Part shown: one piece after another, positions 20,980-30,600 of the stretch
How the letters are laid out: each line of letters opens with the position of its first letter
How positions within the stretch are numbered: the first letter of the stretch is position 1
Notes under the pieces: generated by a model
The model's database searches: none
What the model was told of the DNA's origin: nothing
Seen by the model: only the letters and a program-made list of their open reading frames with translations
Origin: Siphonodentalium dalli
Lineage: Eukaryota > Mollusca > Scaphopoda > Gadilida > Siphonodentaliidae
DNA length: 64,000 nucleotides
Assembly: GCA_032622095.1 (NCBI GenBank)
Contig: CP136063.1
Coordinates: forward strand, 25,734,987 to 25,798,986
Reading direction: 5' to 3'
Program-made: the position numbers and the translations under genes

Positions 20980-22103
20980 TTATCCATTGATTAAAACTAC
21001 TGGGCCATCCATCGAACTTCACTAAGTACTGAACGTGACCTTTTGAATTTCGTTTTTTTAATTTTTCTTCAACAATCCATAGTGACTTTTCATCTTTTCC
21101 AACTTTTTGGATCTCGCTTTCATAAAAAGAGCCTTTAATAATTTCATTATGATAATCACGTAACTTGTAGATTGGTAAACTTTGCCGATAGACCCTCTTG
21201 TCTACAATAAATATTTCCGAACTCCACTGCTGATGGTAACCACGTCGGAATGGATGTCTGAGGAATGATATTCTAACCTTATCATTTATATTGAATTTAA
21301 ATGACTTTTTCTTTTTAATATTCTGTCCTTTCCTCAAATAAGTATATGCCCATAAGTTGGCTTGATTTTTTTTGTTCACTTCTGCTGGGGCAGTATACTT
21401 CAACGAACGGTGTGGTGTGTTATTGTAACTTTCCACAAGATCTGGTAAAATTTCAAGATATCGGTAGGTTCGGTTTTTATAGAAGTATTTGAACAATTTC
21501 ACTTTCAAAGTACGATTAACCCTCTCTGCAAAATTAGCATGTGTTTCATTTTCTGTTGTAAAAAATTTTATTTTGTTTTGTGCAAGATAATTTTCAACAA
21601 ATCTATTCCGGAACTCACCACCCTTGTCAGTCCTTAATACATTTGGCCGTCTATTTGTGGAATTAAAAATAACTTGTAACCCCTTAAGAACAGACTGTGA
21701 AGTTTTCAATTTTAAAGGCTGACAAAATAGAAATTTGGAAAATACATCAATAACAACCAACAGATATTGAAATTGCTGATTAAATTCAGCCAGGTTCTGC
21801 ATAGACAACAGGTCAGCGTCCCACATGTCATCCAGTAACAACCACTTTCCTCCTGTTGAACTTGCGTCGTACGCTCTTGTGCAAACTATGTGTGTCTTGT
21901 TCATTCAGCCATTTCTGCAGATAAACTCTTGATATGTGTGGTGCATCTGTGTGTTGAATAATCCTATATAAATTGTTAACGCCACCGAAAGAACCTGGAT
22001 TGGCTAGGTTATAATAGTATTTATCAAGATAATCATCCCGGGGGTCGGTCAAAATATCCCCCTTGGTGGATTGTTGCTTATCAGAGAGATTTTCTGTATC
22101 CAT
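20948..22103 (-). pseudogene. Polinton-type integrase with C-terminal chromodomain, frameshifted
   Basis: Two overlapping minus-strand frames make one gene. 22103-21828 holds the N-terminal part (YYNLANPGSFGGVNNLYRII, then HKSVRRKF). 21904-20948 holds the retroviral-type DDE core and C-terminus. Core landmarks are DDMWDADLLSM (first Asp region), LRTDKGGEFRN (second Asp), and NFAERVNRTLK with E-R-x-N-R-T-L-K (Glu). The Polinton C-terminal region is FRRGYHQQWSSEIFIV with YKLRDYHNE and GSFYESEIQKV. The chromodomain reads YLVKFDGWPSSFNQW. The frames change near 21830-21850. The product would join element DNA to the host genome. All catalytic residues look present, but the frameshift breaks it; an assembly error cannot be excluded. 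Confidence 0.85.
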
Positions 22104-22158
22104 GATGAACTTAAACTTTCCTTACAGCACCTATTAAGTTCTTGTTATAACTTTCTGT

Positions 22159-22383
22159 TTAATAGGAATGAATATATGAAACAGCAACTTTCAAATCACA
22201 CACAGTGTTCCACGTTTCGACATCCACTGAAATTGATTTGGATCCTTTCTGTATAAATATATTTTTCCTATTCTTCTTCACAATTATTTTTGTTTTTTCG
22301 TTAAGAACAAAAACAATTTGCTCAGATCCTGTTGTATCCAACATGAAATTTGCCTGCTCTAATTGCGCTTGAGCCATTACCAA
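22159..22383 (-). CDS. Small PC4-like ORF near the right TIR
   Basis: A 74-residue frame contains EKTKIIVKKNRKNIFIQKGS and then KSISVDVETWNTVCDLKVAV. Alternating beta-type stretches followed by 'ISV-x-x-E-x-W' and a helix resemble the PC4/p15 core. It lies 55 bp upstream of the integrase on the same strand, the first ORF inside the right TIR. The similarity is weak by eye. A second PC4-like gene (11731-12499) is at the other end of the element. Confidence 0.4.
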   Translation of the reverse strand: MVMAQAQLEQANFMLDTTGSEQIVFVLNEKTKIIVKKNRKNIFIQKGSKSISVDVETWNTVCDLKVAVSYIHSY

Positions 22384-22545
22384 ACGTAGAACAACTATTT
22401 ACACTCAGTTTATCTTTTATTGCAGCGAAGACCACAGAAAAACCAGATAGTCCAGATCACCAAACACCTAACATTATATATGCCACAGCAACCAATCAGA
22501 ATATCAGAATATTGCAAACTCATTGTGCAATATATAATATATATA

Positions 22546-23496
22546 TATAAAGAACACATTTTAATTGGAATAGCATCATCATATATATACATATATATAT
22601 ATATATATTATATGTATATATATATATATATTTATATATTGCATAATGCTGACAACTGATTGATTGTTGCATTATACTAACACTTTCCAATTTATAATAT
22701 ATTAAAGTTTATTCCTCAATGACGACTTAAGTAATGATTTCATCAATTACTGTTGTGAGTGTCATAACAATGATGAAGCAAAGTAATACTGAACCCAAAC
22801 AAACATAGTTATTGGTCCACCCTATATGCTGTCTGTTAGAATTACAATATGTTGGTGAATACATCACAATTGATATTAATTCACATTGTCGAGTTACTGA
22901 GCCTTAACCCAACACACATTGATATTGGTTCACCCTGTATGTACTGTCTGTTAGAATTACGATATGTTGTGAAATACATCACAATTGATATTAATTCACG
23001 TGGTCCAGGGATTCGGGATGTTACATCATTGTTATGACCCTTCACAACATTAATGTTATCACTAATAATCAACATAATAGTTGTTGTGAATACATCACAA
23101 TTAATACTAATTTGCATGGGCGGTGATTCCTTATCAACTATTGCTGCCAATTGCAAAATTGGGATTATGATCTGTTGTTGGTTACCACCATTGATACTAT
23201 TTCACATGGGCGGGTGATACAGAATTACACCACCACTTACACCAATTCACATGGGTGGTGTAATCGTTATCCCATGGGTGGAGTCAAAAAGAGGAATACA
23301 GAAATAACACAGCTATGGGCGGAGTCATAAAGAGGATCTGGATGTAGGCGTGGCTATTAACAATGGACTAATGGACGTAGGCGTGGCTACACTATGATAT
23401 ACCTATACCAATACAATGGCCTAGTAGAGAACACAGTGATTGACAGGTGACTAATACTTGATTGAGTGAACTGGTTCTCCTATTGAATATACTACT
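22546..23496. repeat. Right terminal inverted repeat
   Basis: The outer part (22745-23496) is the inverted match of 8710-9595. The inner part (22546-22745) matches 9596-9815 in direct orientation. It holds a TATATATAAAG box-like run, an (AT)n tract near 22580-22640, and two tandem blocks with 'ctgtctgttagaattac.atatgttg'. Confidence 0.85.
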
Positions 23497-23711
23497 CTTT
23501 GGAAGATATTCTTAATAATAAAATAGCAATAGATCACTTAAGTTACTCGCTCAGATATTTTTAAATGGATTGTGCTAGTCGATACATATCACTTAAAGAG
23601 AAAAAAGTGGATAATAAACAAATCCCCAATGGCAAAAAGTGATATTACAGACAACCTGCTTAAAAAGTATCTGTCACTAATTTATAAAAAACTTCTCCTG
23701 AATATTGGATA

Positions 23712-25093
23712 TTAACCCTTTGAGTGCCAGGGGGCCGATCTCATCGGTCCTAAACCTACAAAATAAGTCTGTTAAACAATATAGTAATAAATTATTATAA
23801 AAAAAAATTGACCTATGGTTGACTCGCATATATAAGAGAATGCATTAGGCCAAAATAAAAAACATCTGTGTTTCCGGTTACCCGACCGACCTGCCGAAAT
23901 TTTTTTTTTTAATGCATGTAATTGGCATGTAAACACATCTATATCATTAAATATATACTATATACTATGTTTACATTAAGCAGCAATAATTTTAGATGGA
24001 ATTTTCACAAACAATTTACTTCTATTAAAATACATGTCCATTTGTGGTTGCAGATGAATCCCAATCTCACCAATAAATCTGCAGTCTTTAAAACCTGCAT
24101 GTGGTAATCTTGTTTGTTCAACTCCCATGTCTTGTGGGAAGAAGTCTTGTCTGTTAGAGAGCAATATACATTTAGAAGACATTCTATATCAGAATTTAAA
24201 GTTCCTCTCCCCAGTCAATCAAGGATTCATAGTGTTCATGCATAGTTACTAGTATGTATACAGACAGTATAAAGATGACTGCATGTCTACCATATCAAAC
24301 ACCCTTCTGTGATGGGCACTAAAAAAGCACATGAAATTAATCAAATTATCTACTGGTTTGTTTGGGTGTATGATGTATCAAACTTACAAGCATGCATATG
24401 CCAGTGTGTATAAGGAACTTCAAAGTTGAGGCCAATTTGAATGCTGAGGTGTGGTACCTCAGTCAAGGTGTGGCCTGTGGTTCCATTTTCAGTGTGGTGT
24501 GGGACTTTATATTTCAGTGCAGTTGAGGGGTGTCTGAGGAACATTTAGACCCTGTGCAATGAGTCTGAGGCGCATGTGAGATATGTGTCTTAGAACCTGA
24601 GGTGTATGACCAAATATTTAAGTGAGGTTTGAATTAATATCATACAAGTTATGTTATTATAAAGTAATGGAAAAGCCCTATTATGGTGTATGTCTTGGGC
24701 CTGTTGATATGTCAATATTGTGCTCTGAGGAAGATGTGCCACCACAATCTAAACTGAGAGAATAATTACAAGAGAGCTGCATAATTGAGTGCCTGGGAGG
24801 CATTTGTTTGTTCACATTGACAATACTTATCATGTTATTGTGCTACATTAACTGTTTACTTGCAATATACATGGACAGCCTTACACAAGTATAAAGAGTA
24901 AGCATTAATGTACTTCTTAACTGCTCGGGGGGGGGGGGGGAAATAAAAAAATATTACCAAAAAAAAAAAAATCCCTACCTACCTACCTGGAATTTTTTGG
25001 CACCGTAATAGGAAACAAATAAGTTTTTTTTTTAGGCCTTGGCACAGGGTATATGGGTTGATACAAAAATCGACCTGGCACTCAAAGGGTTAA
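23712..25093. mobile_element. TTAA-flanked MITE, family P, copy 2, interrupted
   Basis: Both TTAA-bounded ends are intact (TTAACCCTTTGAGTGCC and GGCACTCAAAGGGTTAA). One arm of the central palindrome is lost, and 1.19 kb of other DNA (23847-25038) is inserted at the remaining arm. Confidence 0.8.
23847..25038. mobile_element. Non-autonomous DNA element inserted in MITE P
   Basis: Begins AGGCCAAAATAAAAAACATC and ends with a T run plus AGGCC. The inverted ends share GGCC next to an A/T run and a diverged 'tgtttcc..ttac' block. The element at 41218-44035 has similar TAGGCCAAAAA ends. A minus-strand frame at 24182-23976 reads smoothly (QDFFPQDMGVEQTRLPHAGF), but I do not recognise it. Confidence 0.5.
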
Positions 25094-25405
25094 ATACTTC
25101 AGTACACCCACACAAACTATGAACTAGACATATGCAACCAAAAGGCACAAAACAAAGATAAAGTATTTAATTTCCTCAGATTTGATATCCCGTTAGAATT
25201 TATGGAGATATTAATATAAAGGAGGACAACGCTTATCTCTTTGCCGGAGCAGGTTGTACAGACTCTAATCAGACACAGTGACGTCATGTGAAGCCAGAGT
25301 AGGTTGTACCTACTCTAATCAGATACAGTGACGTTATGTGAAGCCAGAGTAGGTCGTACATACTCCAATCAGATACAGTGACGTTATTCGAAGAATTTCT
25401 TAAGA

Positions 25406-25570
25406 ATGTGGTGCACAAAGCCTGAACTGTTAACATCAACTCAGTTGAGAAAACATGTGGCAACTATATCGCAGATCATGAATTTGAAGAACAAAGAGTT
25501 GGATGTTTTAGCTAACTTTATGGGACACGACATTGTCGGTGTACAACAGCCACGTGGAAGAGTTGAATAA
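25406..25570 (+). pseudogene. Tyrosine-recombinase-like fragment, copy 2
   Basis: Same frame and motifs as 7340-7504 (LRKHVAT, GHD), within the second copy of the composite segment. The same stop position follows. Confidence 0.45.
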
Positions 25571-25598
25571 CAATTTAACCTTTTCCCTCCCTTCTGCT

Positions 25599-25713
25599 TC
25601 AACTCAGTGGGAGTCGTGGCACCACAGTCGTTTTGAAGGTGAGCTCCTGCACCTCGTTAGAGACTGGTGCTGTCGCATATGGTATTGCATCCCTGGCTTG
25701 CCCTAATTAATCG
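25599..25713 (+). pseudogene. SGNH-hydrolase tail remnant, copy in A'
   Basis: Matches 7541-7655 with a single GGC to GGT change near 'gaaggtgagctcc'. It has the same internal deletion and the same AVAYGIASLACPN ending. Confidence 0.5.
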
Positions 25714-25879
25714 ACTCCCTAACGACAGCTGTGGCTGTGGTGAAGAGATGGTGACAGAGGAACTGTTGAAACCTGCAAAACACTCGCCGACGGATGACGG
25801 TTGTGTGCCCGTTCTGCACCGAAGATAGAAGAACGTTCACACGGATATATGATCTACAGGAGCACTGTGGGAAGAAACA

Positions 25880-26125
25880 AGCCTTGAAATAGTGTGTGTC
25901 ATTTGCAGAATGAGGTCCCCAGAGGGTGAATTTAGTGATGCTACCCTGCTAGCATCACCAAATTCACCCTCTGGGGATCTCATTCTGCTGAGGTGTAAGC
26001 AGAATGAGGTCCCCAGAGGGTGTATTTGGTGATGCTAGCCCACTATGCGGGGTAGCATCACTAAATTCACCCTCTGGGGACCTCATTCTGCAAATGACAG
26101 ACACATTATTTCAAGGCTTGGGAAG
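25880..26125. repeat. Four-arm nested palindrome, copy 2
   Basis: Duplicate of 7812-8060 with identical arm structure. Confidence 0.85.
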
Positions 26126-26379
26126 AAACATCAATGGCGCCATATTTAATTTAATGTGTGATAAGGTAGGCCAAGAAAATGATGACTACGCCATACACGT
26201 GTCTGGTTTCAGCGGAGACGCGGGAAATTCGTTATCCTATCATGAAGGAATGCAGTTCAGCACGAAGGATAACAATCACCCAGCATGCATCTGGATGCTC
26301 CCAAATGAAGACCATCCCACCAAATTTGTTCAGAGAGCAATGGATTCTGGATGTCAACAGTCCCGACATTATGCAGGTA
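26097..26379 (+). pseudogene. FReD exon fragment b, copy 2, frameshifted
   Basis: Same conserved YAIHVSGFSGDAGNSLSY core as copy 1. It reads 'gttcagagagcaatgg' where copies 1 and 3 read 'gttcacagagagcaatgg', a 2-bp deletion that shifts the frame. It is followed directly by MITE Q. Confidence 0.7.
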
Positions 26380-26769
26380 TTAACCCTTTACCCAACAGAA
26401 AGGCCCTGTGCCAATGCATTCTCTTATATATGCGAGTCAACCATAGGTCGCCTCGCATATATAAGAGAATGCATTGGCTTAACACATTAAAAATTATATA
26501 ATTGTTAAAGAATATAAGAAAAAATGGTAAAAAAAAGTTTTTTTTTTAGGCCAATGCATTCTCTTATATATGCGAGGCGACCTATGGTCGACTCGCATAT
26601 ATAAGAGAATGCATTGGCACAGGGCATAACTAACTATCTCAATGTGGTCAAGGAGCCGGTTCCAATGATATCCATATTTGTATGGTTCTATTGAGAGAGA
26701 CCGAAGATATTTTAGGCTGTTGAAGCTTTATTTGGCAGGTTTTGTCCGGTTTGTTGGGTAAAGGGTTAA
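26380..26769. mobile_element. TTAA-flanked MITE, family Q, copy 2 (most complete)
   Basis: TTAACCCTTTACCCAACA ... TGTTGGGTAAAGGGTTAA. It contains two copies of the CCAATGCATTCTC palindrome (about 26411-26478 and 26551-26618) separated by an A/T-rich spacer, so the core is itself inverted-repeat-like. Confidence 0.85.
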
Positions 26770-26937
26770 AGGGATTAAAGAAGGGTGGTTCAACAAGAGA
26801 TCTAGAAGACTTATAGGGACGCCATCAAGCAAATAGTCTCGGATAGGTCTTGGAAGCAAATGAAGGAATTTAACATCCATCCTATCAATTCACCAGCATG
26901 CATGATTTAATGTGTGATAAGGTAGGCCAAGACAATA

Positions 26938-27480
26938 ACTAGAGGTGTGACTGTCCCAATGGGACTACGGATACCCCCCTGTTTTTAAAATACTAAGATG
27001 TTTCACATGTCAGTAAACATTTAGTTAAAATAATAAAATAACAATTCCCATTGCAGGTGTACAACCATAACCCTAATCTTAAACCTATATTGACCGAAAA
27101 ATGTAGGGATAAAAGCTGGGGAAAAATTATGTATGTTGCGAAACAAATTCTAAGTGGAAAAAGGGGAATAACTCCACCAAAAAAATGTCGGACAGACGTC
27201 ATAATCGCAGGTGCACAAGTTCCCATGGTACTAATTATCTGTGCCACGTTTTAAAAAAATTGACTGAAAAATGTAGGAATAAAAAGCTCGGACAAAAGTA
27301 TACATGTTGCGAAAAATTTCTAAGTCGAAAAATGGGGGATAACTCCACGAAAAAAAGTCTGACAGACGTCATAATCGCAGGTGCACTGGTTCCCATGGTG
27401 GTTGATGTCTGTGCCAAGTTTCACGACAATTGATCAAAAAACTGAGAAAAACGACGGACGAACAAGCTGACTCCAGTATA
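26938..27480 (+). repeat. Dispersed repeat R, copy 2 (3' truncated)
   Basis: Starts ACTAGAGGTGTGACTGTCCC like copy 1 and stays colinear to 'caagctgactccagtata', where it lacks the G-rich hairpin tail and continues into 'gtagatgagatatg'. Confidence 0.75.
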
Positions 27481-27713
27481 GTAGATGAGATATGTTCTAT
27501 ACCGTATTGGCAGTCGAAAATTATGTGCTGTTAAAGTTAAATTCACAACAATTTAAACTGAAGATTCAATTTCAAATGACTGTTACCTGAAACAGATTTG
27601 TAACTAAGATATCAAGCACCAAAATCGCAAACAAAGCCAGTGCAAGACTCGTCTGATCTATTTTTGTTTTGTTTTTTTGTTTAAACATTTTTATTGTAAT
27701 ATAATATTACCAG

Positions 27714-27881
27714 AGGGACGACAATGGAAGGAATCACTCCAGATGACGCTGGGGAGAAAGATGTTATATGTGTTATGACAACGATGGAAAGCGGGTGGAC
27801 GGTCTTCAAACAAAGAACCAACAACAACACCGAATTTTACCGAGGTTGGAATGAGTACGAGAATGATGTACTCCGATGCAG
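27714..27881 (+). pseudogene. FReD exon fragment a, copy 1
   Basis: A 168-nt exon between ATTACCAG and GCAG|GTACGT. It encodes DVICVMTTMESGWTVFKQRT and then NNTEFYRGWNEYEND. This is the start of a fibrinogen-related domain (consensus: C-D-M-x-T-x-G-G-G-W-T-V-F-Q-R-R then F-Y-R-x-W-x-x-Y). Here 'SGW' replaces 'GGGW', and the usual '-GFGDLxGEFWLG' continuation would be in the next exon. Splice sites look intact and the exon is a multiple of three. It precedes exon-b pieces in the right order for a split FReD gene. Confidence 0.7.
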
Positions 27882-27934
27882 GTACGTACCATATTCTTCT
27901 TTACTGGAAACTCAGACTTAGTTCTAAACTAGAG

Positions 27935-28164
27935 GCGTCGACAAAAGTATACATGTTGCGAAAATTTTCTAAGTCGAAAAATGGGGGATAACTCCACGAA
28001 AAAAAGTCCGACAGACGTCATAATCGCAGGTGCACAGGTTCCCATGGTGGTTGATGTCTGTGCCAAGTTTCACAACAATTGATCAAAAAACAACTGAGAA
28101 AAACTCCGGACAAATTTGTGTCCACGGACGGACGGACAAGCTGACTCAAGTATACCCCCCCCCC
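27935..28164 (+). repeat. Dispersed repeat R, 3' fragment (copy 3)
   Basis: Starts 'ggcgtcgacaaaagtatac', includes the GACGGACGG run, and ends in a C run that abuts FReD exon b at AGTTCAGCACG without the G-rich half of the tail. Confidence 0.7.
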
Positions 28165-28165
28165 A

Positions 28166-28292
28166 GTTCAGCACGAAGGATAACAATCACCCAGCATGCA
28201 TCTGGATGCTCCCAAATGAAGACCATCCCACCAAATTTGTTCACAGAGAGCAATGGATTCTGGATGTCAACAGTCCCGACATTATGCAGGTA
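28166..28292 (+). pseudogene. FReD exon fragment b, copy 3 (5' truncated)
   Basis: Begins at AGTTCAGCACGAAGG (residues FSTKD) directly after repeat R and runs to the CAG before MITE Q. Only the family-atypical downstream half is present. Confidence 0.6.
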
Positions 28293-28485
28293 TTAACCCT
28301 TTACCCAACAGAAAGGCCCTGTGCCAATGCATTCTCTTATATATGCGAGTCAACCATAGGTCGCCTCGCATATATAAGAGAATGCATTGGCTTAACACAT
28401 TAAAAATTATATAATTGTTAAAGAATATAAGAAAAAATGGTAAAAAAAAAGGTTTTTTTTAGGCCAATGCATTCTCTTATATATT
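28293..28485. mobile_element. MITE Q fragment, 3' truncated
   Basis: Starts TTAACCCTTTACCCAACA and includes the first palindrome. It is cut in the second palindrome by the start of the 740-bp duplication ('tatattcacgacaattg'). Confidence 0.75.
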
Positions 28486-29221
28486 CACGACAATTGATCA
28501 AAAAACTGAGAAAAACGACGGACGAACAAGCTGACTCCAGTATAGTAGATGAGATATGTTCTATACCGTATTGGCAGTCGAAAATTATGTGCTGTTAAAG
28601 TTAAATTCACAACAATTTAAACTGAAGATTCAATTTCAAATGACTGTTACCTGAAACAGATTTGTAACTAAGATATCAAGCACCAAAATCGCAAACAAAG
28701 CCAGTGCAAGACTCGTCTGATCTATTTTTGTTTTGTTTTTTTGTTTAAACATTTTTATTGTAATATAATATTACCAGAGGGACGACAATGGAAGGAATCA
28801 CTCCAGATGACGCTGGGGAGAAAGATGTTATATGTGTTATGACAACGATGGAAAGCGGGTGGACGGTCTTCAAACAAAGAACCAACAACAACACCGAATT
28901 TTACCGAGGTTGGAATGAGTACGAGAATGATGTACTCCGATGCAGGTACGTACCATATTCTTCTTTACTGGAAACTCAGACTTAGTTCTAAACTAGAGGC
29001 GTCGACAAAAGTATACATGTTGCAAAAAATTTCTAAGTCGAAAAATGGGGGATAACTCCACGAAAAAAAGTCCGACAGACGTCATAATCGCAGGTGCACA
29101 GGTTCCCATGGTGGTTGATGTCTGTGCCAAGTTTCACAACAATTGATCAAAAAACAACTGAGAAAAACTCCGGACAAATTTGTGTCCACGGACGGACGGA
29201 CAAGCTGACTCAAGTATACCC
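28486..29221 (+). repeat. ~740-bp direct duplication, copy 2
   Basis: Second copy of 27422-28164. FReD exon a is at 28778-28945 with identical sequence and splice sites. Confidence 0.9.
28778..28945 (+). pseudogene. FReD exon fragment a, copy 2
   Basis: Same 168-nt exon as 27714-27881, flanked by the same acceptor and GTACGT donor. Exon-b sequence lies 300 bp downstream at 29252. Confidence 0.7.
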
Positions 29222-29250
29222 CCCCCCCCAACTTCGTTGCGGGGGGTATA
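28990..29250 (+). repeat. Dispersed repeat R, 3' fragment (copy 4) with intact hairpin tail
   Basis: Ends in the complete 'aacttcgttgcggggggtata' tail. The next bases are FReD exon b (ATGACTACGCC), so the repeat end marks an insertion junction inside the exon. Confidence 0.75.
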
Positions 29251-29398
29251 ATGACTACGCCATACACGTGTCTGGTTTCAGTGGTGACGCGGGAAATTCG
29301 TTGTCCTATCATGAAGGAATGCAGTTCAGCACGAAGGATAACAATCACCCAGCATGCATCTGGATGCCCACTTTCTTGACAATGATGATGCAGTGCTG
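29250..29398 (+). pseudogene. FReD exon fragment b, copy 4
   Basis: Carries NDYAIHVSGFSGDAGNSLSY and GMQFSTKD, with synonymous differences (GGT for GGA, TTG for TTA) from copies 1 and 2, so it is an older or separate lineage. After CIWMP it diverges into 'cactttcttgacaatgatgatgca'. In another frame this reads DNDDAV, like the acidic calcium-binding loop of FReD, so this copy may retain more of the true gene. Confidence 0.65.
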
Positions 29399-29475
29399 AA
29401 CAAAACAAAAAATAGAAGGTACTCAACATACCAAAAGACTGAGGAGAGTTTATAAAAATGATTGCACAACTGTTT

Positions 29476-29786
29476 ATAGGTATAAATATAACCTGGATTT
29501 ATAAACAGATATAAGTAATAAGTTTGGTGGTAACACCGCGGTAAGTACCGGCCCATAACCTCGTTAAACAGGTCGCTTACTGAGAGCATAGCTGTAATAT
29601 AATCTGTTGATTCAGGCTAAAGGTAATGCAGGAACCTCAACAAGTTCTGACAGGTATAAATATAACCTGGATTTATAAACAGATATAAGTAATAAGTTTG
29701 GTGGTAACACCGCGGTAAGTACCGGCCCATAACCTCGTTAAACAGGTCGCTTACTGAGAGCATAGCTGTAATATAATCTGTTGATC
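29476..29786. repeat. ~136-bp direct repeat x2
   Basis: The block from AGGTATAAATATAACCTGG to 'atataatctgttgat' occurs at 29476-29611 and 29651-29786, essentially identical, separated by 39 bp. No ORF of note. Confidence 0.9.
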
Positions 29787-29999
29787 TATAACCATTATAA
29801 TCTTCAATGAATTATTATCGAATTAAATTTTATACATAATGGCGGTCAAAATGGTTGGAAAATGACAAACTCATTGTGCCCCATAAACAAATGCATAACT
29901 TCTGCTCATCGAAATTAAATTTTATACATGATGGTAGTCAAATCGCTCATCCCATGACTAATTAGTTTTGTTTGTTTTGTTGTAGTGAATGACTGACTA

Positions 30000-30600
30000 G
30001 ACGATCATGTCGAACTCTGCCGAAAATAATGGGGCCCCTGGGGCAGATCCCTCGTAAGAGGAGGGATCGCCCAAAAGATCCTGGGCGACAGAAAGGCCAC
30101 TCAGATCTCCCACAAGGGGGAGGTGGGGGATATAAGGCCAGGGGGTCACCCGAGTCAGATATGGCTCGGGTGACCGAAATGCTATAGGTCAAGGCGGACG
30201 TGTGGCCCCTCATTGATGCAGTGGGCCCGGTAGGTGTCGATTGACGCCTACCTTGGGATCGCCATTGGGCCCAGAATATTATCCTGGGTCAGATGGCATC
30301 CTGGGCCCGCACAATCAGCAAGCCCCTCGTCGTGTCCATGAAGGGCCACGAGGGGGCCCATGACGGCCCACGAGGGGGACCCTTTGTGCAGGCATGTGGC
30401 TGGCCATACAAGGGAGATCTTGAGGGATTCGGCCATCACATGCAAGCCCTTCATTTTGAGTGGGTTTGTAGCGATGGCTTCGGGATTTCCCGAATTCATA
30501 CTTCACCGTATCGCCCTGTATTCTGGGGGTACGGACAACCGACAACCATCACAAATATATGGCTTACCTAGAGAGTTAGCGCACAAGATCCGTAGATCAT
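30000..30600 (+). pseudogene. GC-rich coding-like island, unidentified
   Basis: Markedly GC-rich against an AT-rich background. One frame stays mostly open for about 175 codons with two stops, reading DMARVTEML, VWPLIDAVGPVGVD, ASWARTISKPLVVSMKGHEG and ACGWPYKGDLEGFGHHMQAL. The composition suggests a foreign or retroelement gag-like gene, but I cannot name a family. The other frames over the same bases look like shadows. Confidence 0.3.

Larger units (their letters stand above)
8710..23496. mobile_element. Polinton/Maverick-like element, ~14.8 kb, with spliced cargo
   Basis: The ends are inverted: the left begins AGTAGTATATTCAATAGG and the right ends CCTATTGAATATACTACT. Inverted homology runs for about 750-890 bp. 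Near the right end the minus strand carries a Polinton-type integrase with chromodomain, a penton-like ORF and a DNA-polymerase-B-type N-terminal fragment. AG...CT-type ends, long TIRs, this gene set and a size near 15 kb support Polinton. Missing: polymerase core, packaging ATPase, protease and major capsid protein. About 9 kb of the interior instead holds intron-containing genes. The flanking six bases differ (CATCAA on the left, CTTTGG on the right), so no simple target duplication is visible. Confidence 0.75.
23499..26828 (+). repeat. 2.1-kb composite segment, copy A' (right flank of Polinton-like element)
   Basis: Direct copy of 6590-8709, beginning 2-3 bp beyond the end of the right TIR. 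It carries a ~1.2-kb insertion (23847-25038) within MITE P and retains two palindromes in MITE Q. Beyond 26828 the sequence ('gcaaatagtctcggatagg') continues the locus past the point where copy A is cut by the left TIR. Confidence 0.9.
27422..28164 (+). repeat. ~740-bp direct duplication, copy 1
   Basis: Nearly identical to 28486-29221, an offset of 1064 bp. It contains the end of repeat R, an intron-like stretch, FReD exon a and a further R fragment. Only a few substitutions separate the copies, so the duplication is recent. Confidence 0.9.

Noticed and set aside
22560-22640. Functional origin or regulatory element in the (AT)n run
   Set aside because: Simple AT microsatellite; nothing beyond composition supports a function.
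8704-23502. Matching 6-bp Polinton target duplication
   Set aside because: The bases next to the two TIRs differ (CATCAA and CTTTGG); interpreted as recombined ends instead.
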